The notes: generated by a model from the sequence alone, not told the origin. Numbered from the stretch's first letter, positions 1 to 12,408 are shown. The stretch is DNA of 64,000 bases from Trachythela sp. YZ-2020 (GCA_016169945.1 JADLSH010000061.1:1364001-1428000); one strand, 5' to 3'. Made by a program: numbers and translations.

Positions 1-100
1 GCAAACTACTTCACAGTCATGATTTATTTTGTTCTTTCTTCATAGATTATTAATAAGAAGTACAAATTAAATTACTTACCATATACGTTATGTATTGTAG

Positions 101-333
101 GTTTCAGGCTTAATGCAACAGTTTTGGTGAACCAAAGCGTTTCGGAATGGATAGATTGCGTAATGGAATGTGTCACTGAGCCATGTTGTAGATCAATCAA
201 CTACAAGAAGACAGTGAACTTACAGAATGAACCAAATTGTGAAATGTTACATGACGTGGTCTACAGTACACCTGAGAAAGTATTGGAGAAAAACTCTTCG
301 TATCATTATGTTTATCTCGTTAACCCCCAAAAG
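101..333 (+). CDS. Exon encoding a PAN/Apple domain (host gene 1, partial)
   Basis: An open reading frame is bounded by an acceptor (TTGTAG, ending at 100) and a strong donor (GTAAGAA at 334). The exon starts with two bases completing a codon (phase 1) and ends on a complete AAG codon (phase 0). It encodes about 77 residues with a PAN/Apple cysteine pattern: a C-x3-C pair in WIDCVMEC, then EPCCRSINY, then NCEML. PAN domains are extracellular protein or carbohydrate binding modules. The gene begins left of the window, so no signal peptide is visible. A homologous exon at 34762-34985 has the same entry and exit phases. The likely continuation is the TLDc pair at 12825 and 17310; this linkage is inference from strand, order and the known occurrence of PAN plus TLDc proteins in cnidarians. 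Confidence 0.8.
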
Positions 334-685
334 GTAAGAATTAACCGCAGAGTGGGGCATCAATTCCGGTATTATTAACAGTTTTAATTAAATAGTTTCA
401 ATAAAATCATGCTTGAAATCAATTTAAGAGTTAGTAGAGCAGAAATATACTTATTTAAGGAGAATGGAAGTGGGGCAGCCATCAATGCTCCATTTAAGAA
501 TTGGTCGGTGAGACAGGGATTCTGTTCCGTAATGTGACTGGCGATTAGTAAATTGGACTTTAAAATGTGTGTGTAATAGAACAACCCCTTCCCCTTCACC
601 TCCTAAAAGCATATGGTGCCTCTTTCTCGCTCCATTAGCAACCTAAATAGGTACACGACAATCTTATACTTAGCGTAACATACTG
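334..685. other. Intronic stretch, nothing recognised
   Basis: This lies downstream of the PAN donor. Only short unsupported frames are present, and I see no domain, splice-bounded exon or repeat boundary. Confidence 0.5.
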
Positions 686-857
686 CAGTGGCGTAGGAAC
701 TGGGGGCACGTGCTCCTCCCCACAAGTGTTCTTCGATGTGCACTTTTCTCAAACTAAAACATTGAGAAAAGTGTCTTTTACTAATAGAAGAGGTGCCCTT
801 AAGGCAAAATGCCCCTCCAACTTGAAGTTGGTTCATACGCCTATATATGAACTTAGG

Positions 858-1082
858 ATATCTTAGACTACCTTAATAGACTACTTTAACCTACCTTAGA
901 CTACCTTAGGGAACCTTAGCCTACTTTGGACTAGCTTGAGGGAAACTTAGTCTCCCTCTCTGTCTTTAGAATACTTTAGCGTACCCTAGACTACCTTAGA
1001 TTACCTTAGACTACCTTATACCACCTTAAACTACTTTAGACTACCTTAAACTACTTTAGACTTCCTTAGACTACCTTAGATC
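858..1082. repeat. Degenerate tandem repeat, about 10-bp unit (CTACCTTAGA)
   Basis: Units such as CTACCTTAGA, CTACTTTAGA and CTACCTTAAA recur almost head to tail, with a less regular patch around 905-960. It sits inside the loop of the 686-1449 foldback. Confidence 0.8.
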
Positions 1083-1118
1083 TCGAACGTCCTGCGCCAG
1101 TGTGGGTAGTGTAGCAAA

Positions 1119-1220
1119 GATTCGGCGGTTAATTGTTCTGTAAACTACCTGAAAAATACAATAAGAATAAATACTTATTGTGTTTTTCAGGTAGTTTTAC
1201 ACAACAGCAAACCGCCGATC
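1119..1220. repeat. Hairpin repeat nested in the foldback
   Basis: The left arm reads GATTCGGCGGTT then AACTACCTGAAAAATACAAT. The right arm carries the reverse complement (TTTTTCAGGTAGTTTT, then AAACCGCCGATC). The loop is only a few bases. A half copy of the same sequence (AACTACCTGAAAAATACAAT) occurs at about 37536, so it is an interspersed family. Confidence 0.75.
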
Positions 1221-1449
1221 CTTAAGTCTACCTACGTGGCCTTTTTCAATTGTGTTTAAACCATTCAAAACACTTCTACTCATAGCCGCAGGAGGCAACT
1301 TCAACTCGGAGGGGGTGGCACTTCGTCTTCAGGGCACCTCTTCTATTAGAAAATAGCACTTTCCCATTGTTTTAGCTGGAGAAAAGGGCAATTTGAACAA
1401 AACTTGCGGGGCACGTGCCATCTTTGCCACCCCGGTTCCTACGCCTATG

Positions 1450-2209
1450 TTTCTACTGGCGTTTTATCATTATACGAGTCGAATCGTTAAGTATTTAAAT
1501 TAGTTTTACGGTCAAGCAATGATTTTGCCTTTGTAAGCATCTAACACCACTCCTAATGAGTATTAAAACGTTATAAATACTAGATATTGAGACTTGTGGC
1601 TGCCATATTGGTGCGACAACATTAGTTATTCACCAGCAAATTTAAGAGGAAAGAGAGGCCACTAATGGCCAATTTCTATATAGAGTCAATACGTGTTCTT
1701 TCCTACCAATATCCAAAATATGTTTCCATGGCAACTATAGTATTCAGTGCTTATGTCGTGAAAAAAACGAACAACTTTTCCTTGCGGTAGGAATACAATG
1801 CAAGCTGCCTTCCAAAGGTTTTAAAGGAGAATACTCAAGGTATGTGTTGATAAGTACAAAATAAAAAGTAGTGGTGCATTCGAGTGTGAATGATTGAACG
1901 AGTTTATTATTTTAACATGGTTGTCTACATTGAGTACGATTATATCGTTTTATGGTACATTTGAAACGGAATTAGTGTCCAGGTAACATCTTATTGCTAC
2001 AACACAACATTACTGTTCATACATTGTTAGATTAGACATAAAACTGGGGAGTAGACCGCGAATCTCAATGTCCACCCCCCCCCCAACCCAGTAAGTATTT
2101 CTAAAGTGTTAAATGTTAAAGACTTACAGTCAGGCAGATAGAGGGGGAAATCTCACCATATTGAGGGGCAATTTCTTTTTATGATACAAATATTTTTCTA
2201 AACATCTCC
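1450..2209. other. Intronic stretch, nothing recognised
   Basis: No coding domain is visible. A splice-bounded segment at 1748-1839 superficially resembles the end of an EGF exon but was rejected (see rejected items). Confidence 0.5.
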
Positions 2210-2535
2210 AATCCATTTCCGGATGTCGGCGGGTCCAATATTAATTTATTGTATGACTTGTCCGACACCCTTTTCTATCATCTTCGAGCGATTTTACAAA
2301 ACGCCACGTTGTGTAGAAATTTCGCGGGAAGAAGCGAGCGCTCGGTATTTCTGTCCAGCGCCAACCGAGATTCTTCACGTATGGTAAATGAAACGCCTAA
2401 ATCATTTCCTTTGTATGTACTGCCACACAGGAGATTATAATTATTTGAAATATTATCGCCAAATGATGATTTTTTTAAAATTAGGTTTACAACAAGAAAC
2501 ATACAACCGAATTTGAAGTTTATTTCACCGGCGGA
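2210..2535. repeat. Interspersed repeat, copy 1 (inverted relative to copy 2)
   Basis: The sequence from AATCCATTTCCGG to TTTGAAGTTTATTTCACC is found again in reverse complement at 7570-7902. Shared blocks include ACTTGTCCGACACCC, AAACGCCACGTTG and CGGTATTTC. No protein is encoded. The element type is undetermined; a non-autonomous DNA element is likely. Confidence 0.75.
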
Positions 2536-4380
2536 CCCAATAGGGGTGTGGCTTCAACGAAATATTACTGTTTTCAACCATGAATGCTTGCATATCTAAC
2601 AAACCAAAAGGAGTGGGACAACTGTATGTAGACAATCTGTTCAACCCCCAAGAGTTTTAAATGCTGCCACCCATAAAATGCATTGAACTGAAACGCCTGT
2701 ATTCTTCAGTCAACATTTCTAAGTCTATGAAATGTCTGTAAAACTTCAAAGGAGTACATGTATATACCTGCCCAGCTATATGAAATAAAGACAAATATTT
2801 CCATTGTTAATTGATTGCATAAGAAAGAATGCATTGTTGATTGTTGATTCCATTGTCATATAGAATAATAGAAAGGTTTATATTGCGATAAATGTAACAA
2901 TAATAGACTGCTGGATAGTTTGGAATTTATATTTACGTTAAGATGGACGAGCTATTCTATCTTGAAAATTAACACGCAAACTATTAACGTGAGAGAAGCG
3001 GAATTCGACACCTCATGCAGAACAGTAACCTTCATAAAAACCAATCGGAACTCCGATTACAACCTGTCTCAGTACTAGATGATTTCTAAAAGTGCGCGGA
3101 AAGACGTGAATGCTAGTCATGCTTTAAGTTAGATATTTTAGTTATTTTAATGTGTATTCTTGTGTAAAATTGAGACACAACTTCTCAAGACTCTATTACT
3201 AAATACTTAGTCAACAGTTTCAAGAGTTAATTATAGTTGCTATAGTAAAATAAAGCTGTTAAACTGATTTCCTTAAATTTCACGTATAGTTGTTCATCTT
3301 AATAGTTAAAGAGATTCTATATATTATTCCCAGCACAAGAGGGACAGTTGTTGCCATAATACCATATAATCAGGTATTGTATGTTTTTATTTTTGGCAGC
3401 TGATAAATTTATCAAATCTGTTATTCTGTTACAACAATCTGGTTTGCGCAAAGCTTAATTCGTAGCTCTGCGTTCGATATATGGGCATATGGCTATGGTG
3501 AGCGCTTTTGGAGGGCTTTAATGCCGCACATTGTTGTACCTCGGCAGTCTGATGTGTTCAATGTGGTTTATTTTTAAATAGCAAATATGTGTATTTTTAG
3601 TGAAAAGGATCATAGTCAACAGTGTATATACTTTTCCATGTATTTGGTAGGGAATACATGCAAATGCCAAATATTGCATGCTTGTGGTAATGTTCTATAT
3701 CCAAGTGACTAGCTCTATCCAAGAAATTAAGCGAAAAGCGCACATGTTTACAGAGAAAATGAAAGAAAATTCATTTTCCGTATTTGTTAGCATTAAGTAG
3801 CTAATATGAGCGATGAGCTGTCTTAGAAGAGCTAGTTATCTAGATTATTTTGCTTCCTTAAGATCGATGCTCATGCTGACATAGAAATACCAAAATATTT
3901 CCATATAAACGTTTAAGTTCATAGAAATATTTATATATAAGCAAATATATTCTGACAGCAAAAATTCTGATTGGATTTTGGGAATTTCGTTGTTATAAAG
4001 CAAAACGATACCATTTTGTTTTTAACAACGAGACCGCTGGGTAAAACGAAGCCCGCGCTTCCGGGAGAAAATTGCATAGCAATCGACCACCGTGAAAACA
4101 CGCCTTATTGAATTCATGGCTTTGGCCTGATTAATTAAACAATTATTTTATATAAGCCATGGTGGCTGGACTATATTCTATAAGCCATGGGGCTGGACGT
4201 GCCTGTAGCGTCTCCGTAAATCTGTGTATAATATTTTGCATTTTAATATCTCTTGACTGCTCTAAGGCAACTTATCGATGGAATAACACCTTAATTGTCG
4301 ACAGGGACATATATTTTGTGTCTCAGTTGACTTCTAAACCTGAAATGGCTACGACTCGATCGAGTTGAATGGCTTTACGA
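2536..4380. other. Intronic stretch, nothing recognised
   Basis: AT-rich sequence without recognisable domain, TIR or RNA gene. A 69-codon frame at 4159-4368 encodes a hydrophobic stretch. It may be 5' leader of the downstream non-LTR element, but I cannot support it as a gene. Confidence 0.45.
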
Positions 4381-5827
4381 AGGGATATTTACTTTGCAAG
4401 TTCCTTAATCGTTTCTCGATAGCTGTGTTTTTACTGGCCTTGGCTGGCGATGTTGAATCTAATCCTGGTTATCAAAATCTGAACGATGTGAAATCCACTA
4501 GGACTAAAAATCGGTCATCTAAATATTACAAGTCTTCGAAATAAAACCGATTCTCTACGCTTGGAAGACCTGACCAACGCTTTCGATGTATTGACATTAT
4601 CTGAAACTTGGCTTGATAAAAATATAAGTGATGCCGAGATTTCGCTGCCTAGATTTGTATGTGTCAGATCTGATCGTAATGGTGTAAAGGAAGGTTATGG
4701 TGGCGTGGCGATATATATTCGAGAAAGCATACCTTTTCGAATAAGACATGATGTTAACAATGCCGAATATGAATGCTTATGGATAGAGCTAATTCGAATA
4801 AAATGTAAACCTACGATGATTTGCTGTGCATACAGAGCCCCGGATGCGATTTTTCAGGATTTTATTTCTAATATGGAAAACTGTATGCTCAATGTTAACT
4901 TAGATAAGTCAGATTTACTGATTTTAGGAGACCTAAATGTCAACATGTTGGCAAATGCTAATGGCTGTAAGAAAGATAAAAAGGAACTACAAAGGTTTTC
5001 ACGCGTATACGATTTAAAACAGCTGATAAAAGAACCAACACGCATTACTAATAACTCTCGGTCGTTAATTGATTTAATTTTAGTGAATAATGATCATCGT
5101 ATTATAAAATCTGGCATTGTTCCTGTTACGCTTAGTGATCATATTAAAAGGCGGTGTAATTAAAGCTCAACCGAGAATACTCGAATACCGATCATACAAA
5201 AGTTTTGATGTTGACAGATTCAATAACGACCTTCAGAATGTCCCATGGCATATTGTCGAAAACGAGAGCGATGTGAATGATGCATTGTTCACCTGGAATA
5301 AGTTATTCTCTGAGGTTATAGACGAACATGCACCAATTAAACGACGACGGGTAAAAAGCGTAGCAGTTCCTTGGATGAACGGAAAAATCAGCGAAACTAT
5401 GCAAGAACGGGATCATTATCATCGGAGAGCTGTTAAGAGTAACTGTAAACGACATTGGGGTATTTATAAGAAGTTGCGAAATACAGTAAACCGTATGGTA
5501 AGGTCAGCTAAGTCGAAGTACTATTGCAATCTAATCGAAGAGAATAAAGGAGATACGAGGCAAATTTGGAAAGCTGTTAATGAAGTCAGTTCCAGAAAAT
5601 TAGATTTGCAAAATATACAATGTATCATTTCGGACGGTGTGCAATATATCACTCCTAAAGCCATCGCCTCGGCAATGAATACATTATTTGCAACTATCGG
5701 AGAGGTATTGGCAAATAAGATAACTCCGCGTGCAAATCCTCGTCAAGTATTTTGTTTGAACAATCCTGAAACGCAATTCCAACTGAACGAACTAGATGAG
5801 TCATCTGTGTTAAAACAAGAAAGATGA
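4380..5827 (+). mobile_element. CR1/L2-type non-LTR retrotransposon, 5' half only (decayed)
   Basis: A hydrophobic leader followed by a 2A-like motif (4446-4472) leads, after a frameshift in an A-run near 4500, into an apurinic-like endonuclease domain. This starts as GHLNITSLRNK and continues in frame from 4561 (LTLSETWLD, GGVAIYI, LILGDLN, LIDLILVNN, TLSDH). A second frameshift or small deletion near 5140-5160 separates it from the endonuclease-RT linker (5160-5827, with PWMNGKISETMQERD). The reverse transcriptase is absent: similarity stops at about 5827. The copy is defective. Family assignment as CR1/L2-like is from domain order and the 2A-type leader; other APE-type clades are possible. 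Confidence 0.8.
4446..4472 (+). other. 2A-like ribosome-skipping motif (degenerate), GDVESNPGY
   Basis: The reading frame AVFLLALAGDVESNPGY matches the 2A consensus D-V/I-E-x-N-P-G-P except that the final proline is tyrosine. 2A-like motifs are known at the N terminus of APE-type non-LTR elements of marine invertebrates. The last proline is essential for skipping in characterised 2As, so this copy is probably inactive. Confidence 0.65.
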
Positions 5828-6160
5828 TGCAGGATATAAATAAAACATTTAAAACGTTTAGGAAAAGTTAATTGTTGTCATATTCATGTTAAATGTGAAT
5901 GAACGTCCTTGGCAAGTGCAATTTGCCGCTCTTTGCTTGTCACTAGTAAGTTTTAAATAGTGTCGCTAGTAAATAATGCCTCAGATTTACTGCTCAGCGA
6001 ACCAATCAAAACACTTGAAAGGCATTATTTACTACTGAAATTATACTAATGGACGATTATTGACTTGGAAATTCGTCTCTTTATCTGATGCACAAGTGTT
6101 TAAACTAAAATATTATTATTCTTTCAGTTTAAAAACTTGTGCATCAGATGAAGAGACATT
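5828..6160. repeat. Two short hairpins downstream of the LINE
   Basis: Hairpin one (5968-6033) pairs AGTAAATAATGCC with GGCATTATTTACT. Hairpin two (6075-6157) has roughly 36-bp arms that include TCTGATGCACAAG and its complement around an AT-rich loop. These look like small MITE-like repeats; nothing is encoded. Confidence 0.65.
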
Positions 6161-7569
6161 GGTCTCTGCAGGTGCACTAGAGTAAAATTTAAGATAAGTT
6201 GAAATCCAAGAAAGCAATGTATGCGCCAGAGAAATGAGGAACAATAATCAATTAATAATCTCTTTAAACACTTGCACACCATGCACAAAAAGGGAATTAG
6301 AATGTTCAGTTATTAGTCATCTTTCAACTATTTCGCATCAGATATTGTATTATAAGAATAGGTAATAGAACCTCCACTGGCGTAAATAATTGATATGTTA
6401 TGTTCTTTATGTAATTGTGTATGTACATGTATGTATGTTCCATATTATATAATGAATGGTGTAAATGGCTTTTAAACAATCATGAGGGTCTGAAAACTAG
6501 ACCGTGCTGTAGAAAGTCCAAAAGGCATGTGAATAGCCTGCACTGTATATCATACAGCCTTAAATAACAGGTCTTATAGATTGTGTATTGTTGGTAGTTA
6601 CTGCATGTAGGTGTGGTTTGTTTGGTGTATATATGCTCAATTGACAGGGTCTGATTGGCCATGCTGTGAAATACGGCATAAACTAGATCAGATTCACCAG
6701 TAATATGGGTCTAGTTTAACCTACATTGGAATTACTTGGGTATTATTTATGTGCGTATATGATACAGATGGTGATTCATTAGGTTTTTATTGTTCACAGG
6801 GTCTGAGAAATAGACCGTGCCGTGAAGTATAAGTACAATTTATAAACTAGGCAGTGTAAAATTAAAACAAATTATATATAATAGTGAGAGAGATAGAATG
6901 GAAAAAGCTGTGACGGCACTGAGGTCCTCCTCCTCCATGTTGTTCCTTGTCGTCCCCTCTTCCTCTTGCCCTCTTCGGCTCTTCTGGCTTCCACTCATTT
7001 GCAAACTTTGGCAGTCTGGTTAATCGTTATTTATTATATAAAGTATATATAGTGCTTTATAGAGATTTCGAGCACTGATAAACTGATAATCTCACATGTA
7101 AGATTATTTGTGATAATCTCACATGTGAAAATTATCGCTTTTGAAGTTTATGAAAATGGATATTTTATTTTATTTTATTTTGTTTAAAAACACTTGCACA
7201 CCAAGTACGAGATCGATTTCAATCAATTATATATCATCTTTAAACAACAGCGTACCAGATAAAGGGAAGAATATTTGGTTAATAGTCATCATGCAATCAA
7301 TCAATGGAAATATGTTTCTTCATTTCGTAGCTGGGCAGCTATATACACGTTCACGGCAGACATTACATAGACTCAGAAGTGTTTGCCGAAGAATACAAGC
7401 GTTTTTCAGCGGCATTTTGTGGATGGTAACATATTTAACTTTAAACAATGTGGCAGCTCTGTAAAAGTATGGAGGTTGTCCGACTCCTTTAGTTGTGTAA
7501 GATTTGCAAGCATTAATGCTTGAGAACAATAATATTGCGCAGAAGGGACGTTGCAACCCCCCTCATCGT
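6161..7569. other. Intronic stretch, nothing recognised
   Basis: Only small unsupported frames are present. A phrase GGGTCTGA(A)AA-TAGACCGTGC occurs twice (6486 and 6799), hinting at a short dispersed duplication. GATAATCTCACATGT recurs at about 7085 and 7113. Confidence 0.45.
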
Positions 7570-7902
7570 GCCCGCAGGTGAAATGAACTTCAAGTTCGGT
7601 TTTTGAACCTAATTTAAAAATATAATTTTAAACCTAATTTAAAAAAATTGCATCATTTGGCGAAAATATTACAAAATAATCTCCTGTTTGGCAGTAAATA
7701 CAAGGAAAATGATTTAGGCGTTTCCCTTACCATACTTGAAGTATCTCGGTTGGCGCTGGACGGAAATACCGAGGGCTCACTTCTCCAGCGAAATTTCTAA
7801 ACAACGTGGCGTTTTGTAAATATCGCTCGAAGATGACAGGAAAGGGTGTCGGACAAGTCCCACAAGAAAAATTGGAACCGCCGGCATCCGGAAATGGATT
7901 GG
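7570..7902. repeat. Interspersed repeat, copy 2 (inverted relative to copy 1)
   Basis: This is the reverse complement of 2210-2535. It contains GGTGTCGGACAAGTCCC, AACGTGGCGTTTTG and ends at GGAAATGGATTGG. It is followed by a block starting AATCTCGTTACCCGAGCC, whose relatives appear inverted near 10615 (GGCTCGGGGAACGAGATT). Confidence 0.75.
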
Positions 7903-10727
7903 GCAGGTTTACAAGAACATTTCTATCCAATCTCGTTACCCGAGCCTGCGACCCGTTTGCCCAACCCCAGAATCACAAGCTCTGGGATAATCCGAGTCAG
8001 ACATACAAAAAATGTCGACCGAACTGCGCATGCGTTCGCAAAACTCAAAACAAATTCTACAAAATATTCTGTTGTTTCGTATATAAACCATGAAAATACA
8101 TCGTTTTTTGGCAGCAAATCGAAATGTTCTTCGCAGTACGTTGCAAGAGGCCTAGGAGTACAAATACGACGGAGTGAAGAAAATATTGTAATAAAAAAAG
8201 TCGACATGGTGCAGTGAAGAATGTTAATTTATCGAGGGAATGTTGCAATTAAGTAATTAACTGTATATTTTTGTCCTTGGGCACTGTCACTTGAATTATA
8301 TAGGTCGTTGTCTTTCTGCCATCAAAATATAGCCGTTTAGCGCTCGTATATTCGGCCAAGCTGAAATAATGCGTGACATTTTTGGTATTAAAGTCCAATC
8401 TAAAAACTAAAACATGACTGGAACTTTGTATGCGATTTGGCGATAAAAGAAAACGCTATTAAAGTACTTCAAAATCAACTATTAACCTTAAATATCTTGT
8501 AAATCAAAGGAATATCAAACGAAGCTTTTAAAAGTTCTTAACTGAAAATTGGTTTCATTATATTATTATGAGCCATATAGTATAGTAAGAACCTTCACTT
8601 GAATTGTAGCTACAGTAAGCACAATTTTTGTCAAAAGTTGGATCAGGCTGCAGTACTGGTTCAACATTTTAATGGACTGTTCTTATGAATCAGACAGCCG
8701 GCCCGGCAAAGTGAGCAAGCCTGGCTTGCCATGTCAGTTTGTCGTTTTCCTCACATGAGGCAAGCACGACCTGTGATCTCGTCACTTATGCAGGCACTCG
8801 AGCCAGGCTGGCCCCATTCAAATAGGAATACCATCTTGAAAATATACAGAAAAAGTATATGACAGTGATGAAGTACTTTGAAGATGGGGGCATAGATAAC
8901 ACCCTTCTTGTAGCTTGCTCAACTGTGGCTACAATCTTGTACATAACTTATTAAGACTACCTTTACCTCTACACAAATTTTCATATCCTCACAATAATTT
9001 CCCTGTAAAATCATGTTGCACTTCTTAAGCCCCAGCGCTCCCAAGTCAATATTGAACTTGTTATATGGTAAATTACAACGACATTGTTAACAACACTCAA
9101 CTGGGGAAGTGGATGTGACGAAGTTTGTTTTGTGAATGTATACTAACGTTGCAATATTGTGAGGAATGGTCTAAAGCATTATGTCAATGTTTGTACCTAC
9201 CTTGTTTGTGTCTACCCACCTTGTATGTGTCTACCCTGGACTTCCTTGGGAACAATTCATGTACCTTGGCACATAGTACTATGCATTGATTCCAGCACCG
9301 TACAGTTGCCACAATTTATTAACAACGACAAAATTTGTATTATCATGGGGTTAGAAATTATTTTGTCACAACAGTATTTTCAGAATGGGCTTTTCTCATG
9401 GTACCTGTATGATTACAATATTTCTCTGCACCAAGTTCCCATGGTTCATGACCTGGTCCTGCCTGGCCTGTGAGCAGGCTAGGTCCTGGCCACCAACTAT
9501 GGAACCAGTTTGGCTATATTTTATGGGAAGCTGTGTGATTATGTTAAGTTTTATGCTGTTGTTGTTGAAAAAACATTGAAGAATATTCCAGTAAATTATT
9601 ATATGAATTTGCCCTCTGTACAATTGACCCCTGCCAATAAGCCACAAAACTGTGTATAGAAAATATCCAAATATACATGGTACACTTATTACAAATGTAT
9701 ATGACTAATTTGTTTTATATTATTAATCAATATAAGTATGCAGGCCAGAATACAAGCAGTTCTGTAAACAAAGACTCTGATTGGCTACTAGCAAGAAAGA
9801 AGCTAGCCAAGCAAATTCTCCGAGCAATTGGATTGGAGCTTCCTTTTTGCTGTTAGCCAATCAGAGGCTTTGTTTACCAACCTGGTTGTGAATTTTAATT
9901 TGCAATCAAAGCAATCTCCCAATCAAAATTGCTAGTGACAATATTGCAATGTTCCTCACAACAGAACATCGGATTTGACTGTAACAATATATACCCGCTA
10001 AAGCAATCAAAGATATTTTTATCGGCCATACATTGAAATACAACATGACTAAGATTATTCTATAGTACATGGATAGATAGAGATTATTACAGCTTAAATA
10101 TAATTTAGTAGTGCTACTTGTAATTACTAATTATAAGATGATCAACATTAGGCCGCTAAATATCAACTGCTTTTTCAAAGAATATAGATAAAATATTCTG
10201 TTATTCACAATCAAATATAAAGTTGTGATAAAGTATAACGATTTTCAAAGCCAAGCATATTTCCAAAATATAGCATATAGAAACTTCAGTAACATATGTA
10301 GGCTTTAAATTACAGCACAAGTTTTCACGTTCTATTTCACCTTTGGTACATTTATAAAACAGTAAAAACTTAATACTACCTTTCTTTATATTTTCCGTGT
10401 AATATTACAGAAGATTATTCACCTTATCACTGCTAAAGTTACTCTGAAATACAAAAACAATATTCCGACACTCCTAAACGGCAGCTATTTTGTACATATA
10501 ATTACCCGGTTAATAATTTATTGTTGCATTATTGCGACATTCCATTCCGTATCAACGACCAATCATATTCACTTCCGGTTATGGATTATGCCCGAGCTTT
10601 CGATTCTTCCCAAAGGATCGCAGGCTCGGGGAACGAGATTGGTTTCTATCATAAAAGGAAATCGCCCCTCGATATGGTGAGTTTTTACTCATTTTCGTAC
10701 CTCTATCTGCCTGACTATTAACGTATA
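7903..10727. other. Intronic repeat-rich stretch without a recognised gene
   Basis: It contains the hairpin at 9764-9877, GGCTCGGG-type repeat pieces near 7960 and 10615, and otherwise unstructured AT-rich DNA. Frames at 7846-8217 and 9159-9473 have no recognisable motif and no supporting splice context. Confidence 0.45.
9764..9877. repeat. Hairpin MITE-like repeat
   Basis: The left arm GTAAACAAAGACTCTGATTG is matched by CAATCAGAGGCTTTGTTTAC on the right, with further pairing through GGCTA and AGCAA. Total span is about 114 bp. Confidence 0.7.
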
Positions 10728-12304
10728 GTCTAGGACCTGTATAGGAGTTTGTATGCGTTTCATTTAGCACAGGCAATCTCAACTGTTTTAGGGTAAAATG
10801 ACCATGGCGGTCAACATGGCATATGTGCCAAAACCTGAATCCGGGACGAAAGTCCTGAAAATGACCCCGCCCTGAAACGGCAGTGCCGACATAGCTCTAA
10901 CTTCCGAAAAGCAGAAGCGACAGCCTTTCTGAAGTGCTTATAGTGTTTAGAAGGTTGCTTTTATGGGTAGTTATTGGAAGGAAAAATTTGTCTAAGTATA
11001 ATATTTTACAAGAAAATGACCATGCACCACCCCAGGTCAACTGCTAATTATCCATGAAATAACTAATATACCTGGCAGAGATTAAATTTTCTTATTTCCT
11101 AACAATTTTTATCATGGGGTGAAAAACTATGCTTAATTTAATATAATTATTGTAGATTTCATAAGGATTGACATTGTTTTGTTTAAATATAATACATTTT
11201 ATTTCACTTACCCCCCACCAAAACACGATTTCAGCCATATTTTGCCGTCTTGTTTGCTTTTTATCGCCGAGTCTCGCAAGTATCATTCAATTGTTGTACT
11301 TTTACATAATGATAGATGGCTAAAGAAGATTTCAACCAAGTTTCGTCAAGGTTTTAAGCAGTGCAGTGTATTTTATCTTCGATATTGTGTCCTTCGATAT
11401 TTCGTCAAATAGCGGCCATTGCTATGCCTCGCCGCTTCTCTTCCCGATAAATGCCACTTCTTCGTCTTCATATGTATTTAGATTACAGTATCCAAGAGTA
11501 CTTCATTGTAGAATAGTCCCAATCGAAAAACTAGAGTAGTATAGTCCCACTTGAAAGGAAAAAACCTCCCATAACAAATTTAGGATCCGAATCAAAGACA
11601 CAAGTTTAAAAATAATTTGAAAGTCACGCGCAATCTTCGCGAAAACTCCTCGTGGGCTACTTGACAGGGGGGGCAAATATTTTCACGAAACGCTGGTTCG
11701 CCAACCACAGAACCCAGTAAATATATTATATTTATTGTATTTTTATAATTTATGATAAAAACAATAGAAAATACGCAAATATTTATTGTTTTTTTCAAAA
11801 AAATCGTGTTTTGGTGGCGGGTAAGTGAAATAAAATGTATTATATTTAAACAAAACAATGTCAATCCTTATGAAATCTACAATAATTATATTAAATTAAG
11901 CATAGTTTTTCATCCCATGATAAAAATTGTTAGGAAATAAGAAAATTTAATCTCTGCCAGGTATATTAGTTATTTCATGGATAATTAGCAGTTGACCTGG
12001 GGTGGTGCATGGTCATTTTCTTGTAAAATATTATACTTAGACAAATTTTTCCTTCCAATAACTACCCCTAAAAGCAACCTTCTAAACACTATAAGCACTT
12101 CAGAAAGGCTGTCGCTTCTGCTTTTCGGAAGTTAGAGCTATGTCGGCACTGCCGTTTCACGGCGGGGTCATTTTCAGGACTTTCGTCCCGGATTCAGGTT
12201 TTGGCACATATGCCATGTTGACCGCCATGGTCATTTTACCCTAAAACAGTTGAGATTGCCTGTGCTAAATGAAACGCATACAAACTCCTATACAGGTCCT
12301 AGAC
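10728..12304. mobile_element. Non-autonomous element with about 500-bp terminal inverted repeats
   Basis: The arms at 10728-11232 and 11803-12304 are nearly identical in inverted orientation. The outer ends read GTCTAGGACCTGTATAGG and its complement. Shared landmarks are GACCATGGCGGTCAACATGG, TCCGGGACGAAAGTCC, GACATAGCTCTAACTTCCG and GGGTAAGTGAAATAAAATG. The roughly 570-bp centre has no recognisable transposase. Arms this long and this similar suggest either a young foldback element or arms homogenised by conversion. I found no clear target-site duplication. Confidence 0.85.
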
Positions 12305-12408
12305 GAGTAGTACTTTAACTTAACACCAGATCTAAATTCGCAATGCTTATTAAAATATTTATAATACGGTTTTTTCTTAAAACCGCCATGTTTGCCAATT
12401 TTTGAAAG

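Larger units (their letters stand above)
686..1449. mobile_element. Foldback/TIR element, about 760 bp
   Basis: The left end CAGTGGCGTAGGAAC (686-700) is matched in inverted orientation by GTTCCTACGCC near 1435-1449. The arms also share GGCACGTGC, a GGTGCCC/GGGCACC block and an AATAGAAGAGG block. Arms are roughly 686-840 and 1268-1449 and are moderately diverged. The centre holds a decayed tandem repeat (858-1082) and a smaller hairpin (1119-1220), so this is a nested or composite element. No transposase is visible. Confidence 0.65.

Noticed and set aside
1748..1839. Possible EGF exon of gene 1 (ends with GFKGEYSR before a GTATGT donor)
   Set aside because: It lacks the NGG motif and most cysteines, and it exits in phase 2 whereas the TLDc exon needs phase 1.
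7846..8217. Overlapping frames of about 95-123 codons on both strands
   Set aside because: They cross the boundary of an interspersed repeat and show no conserved motif.
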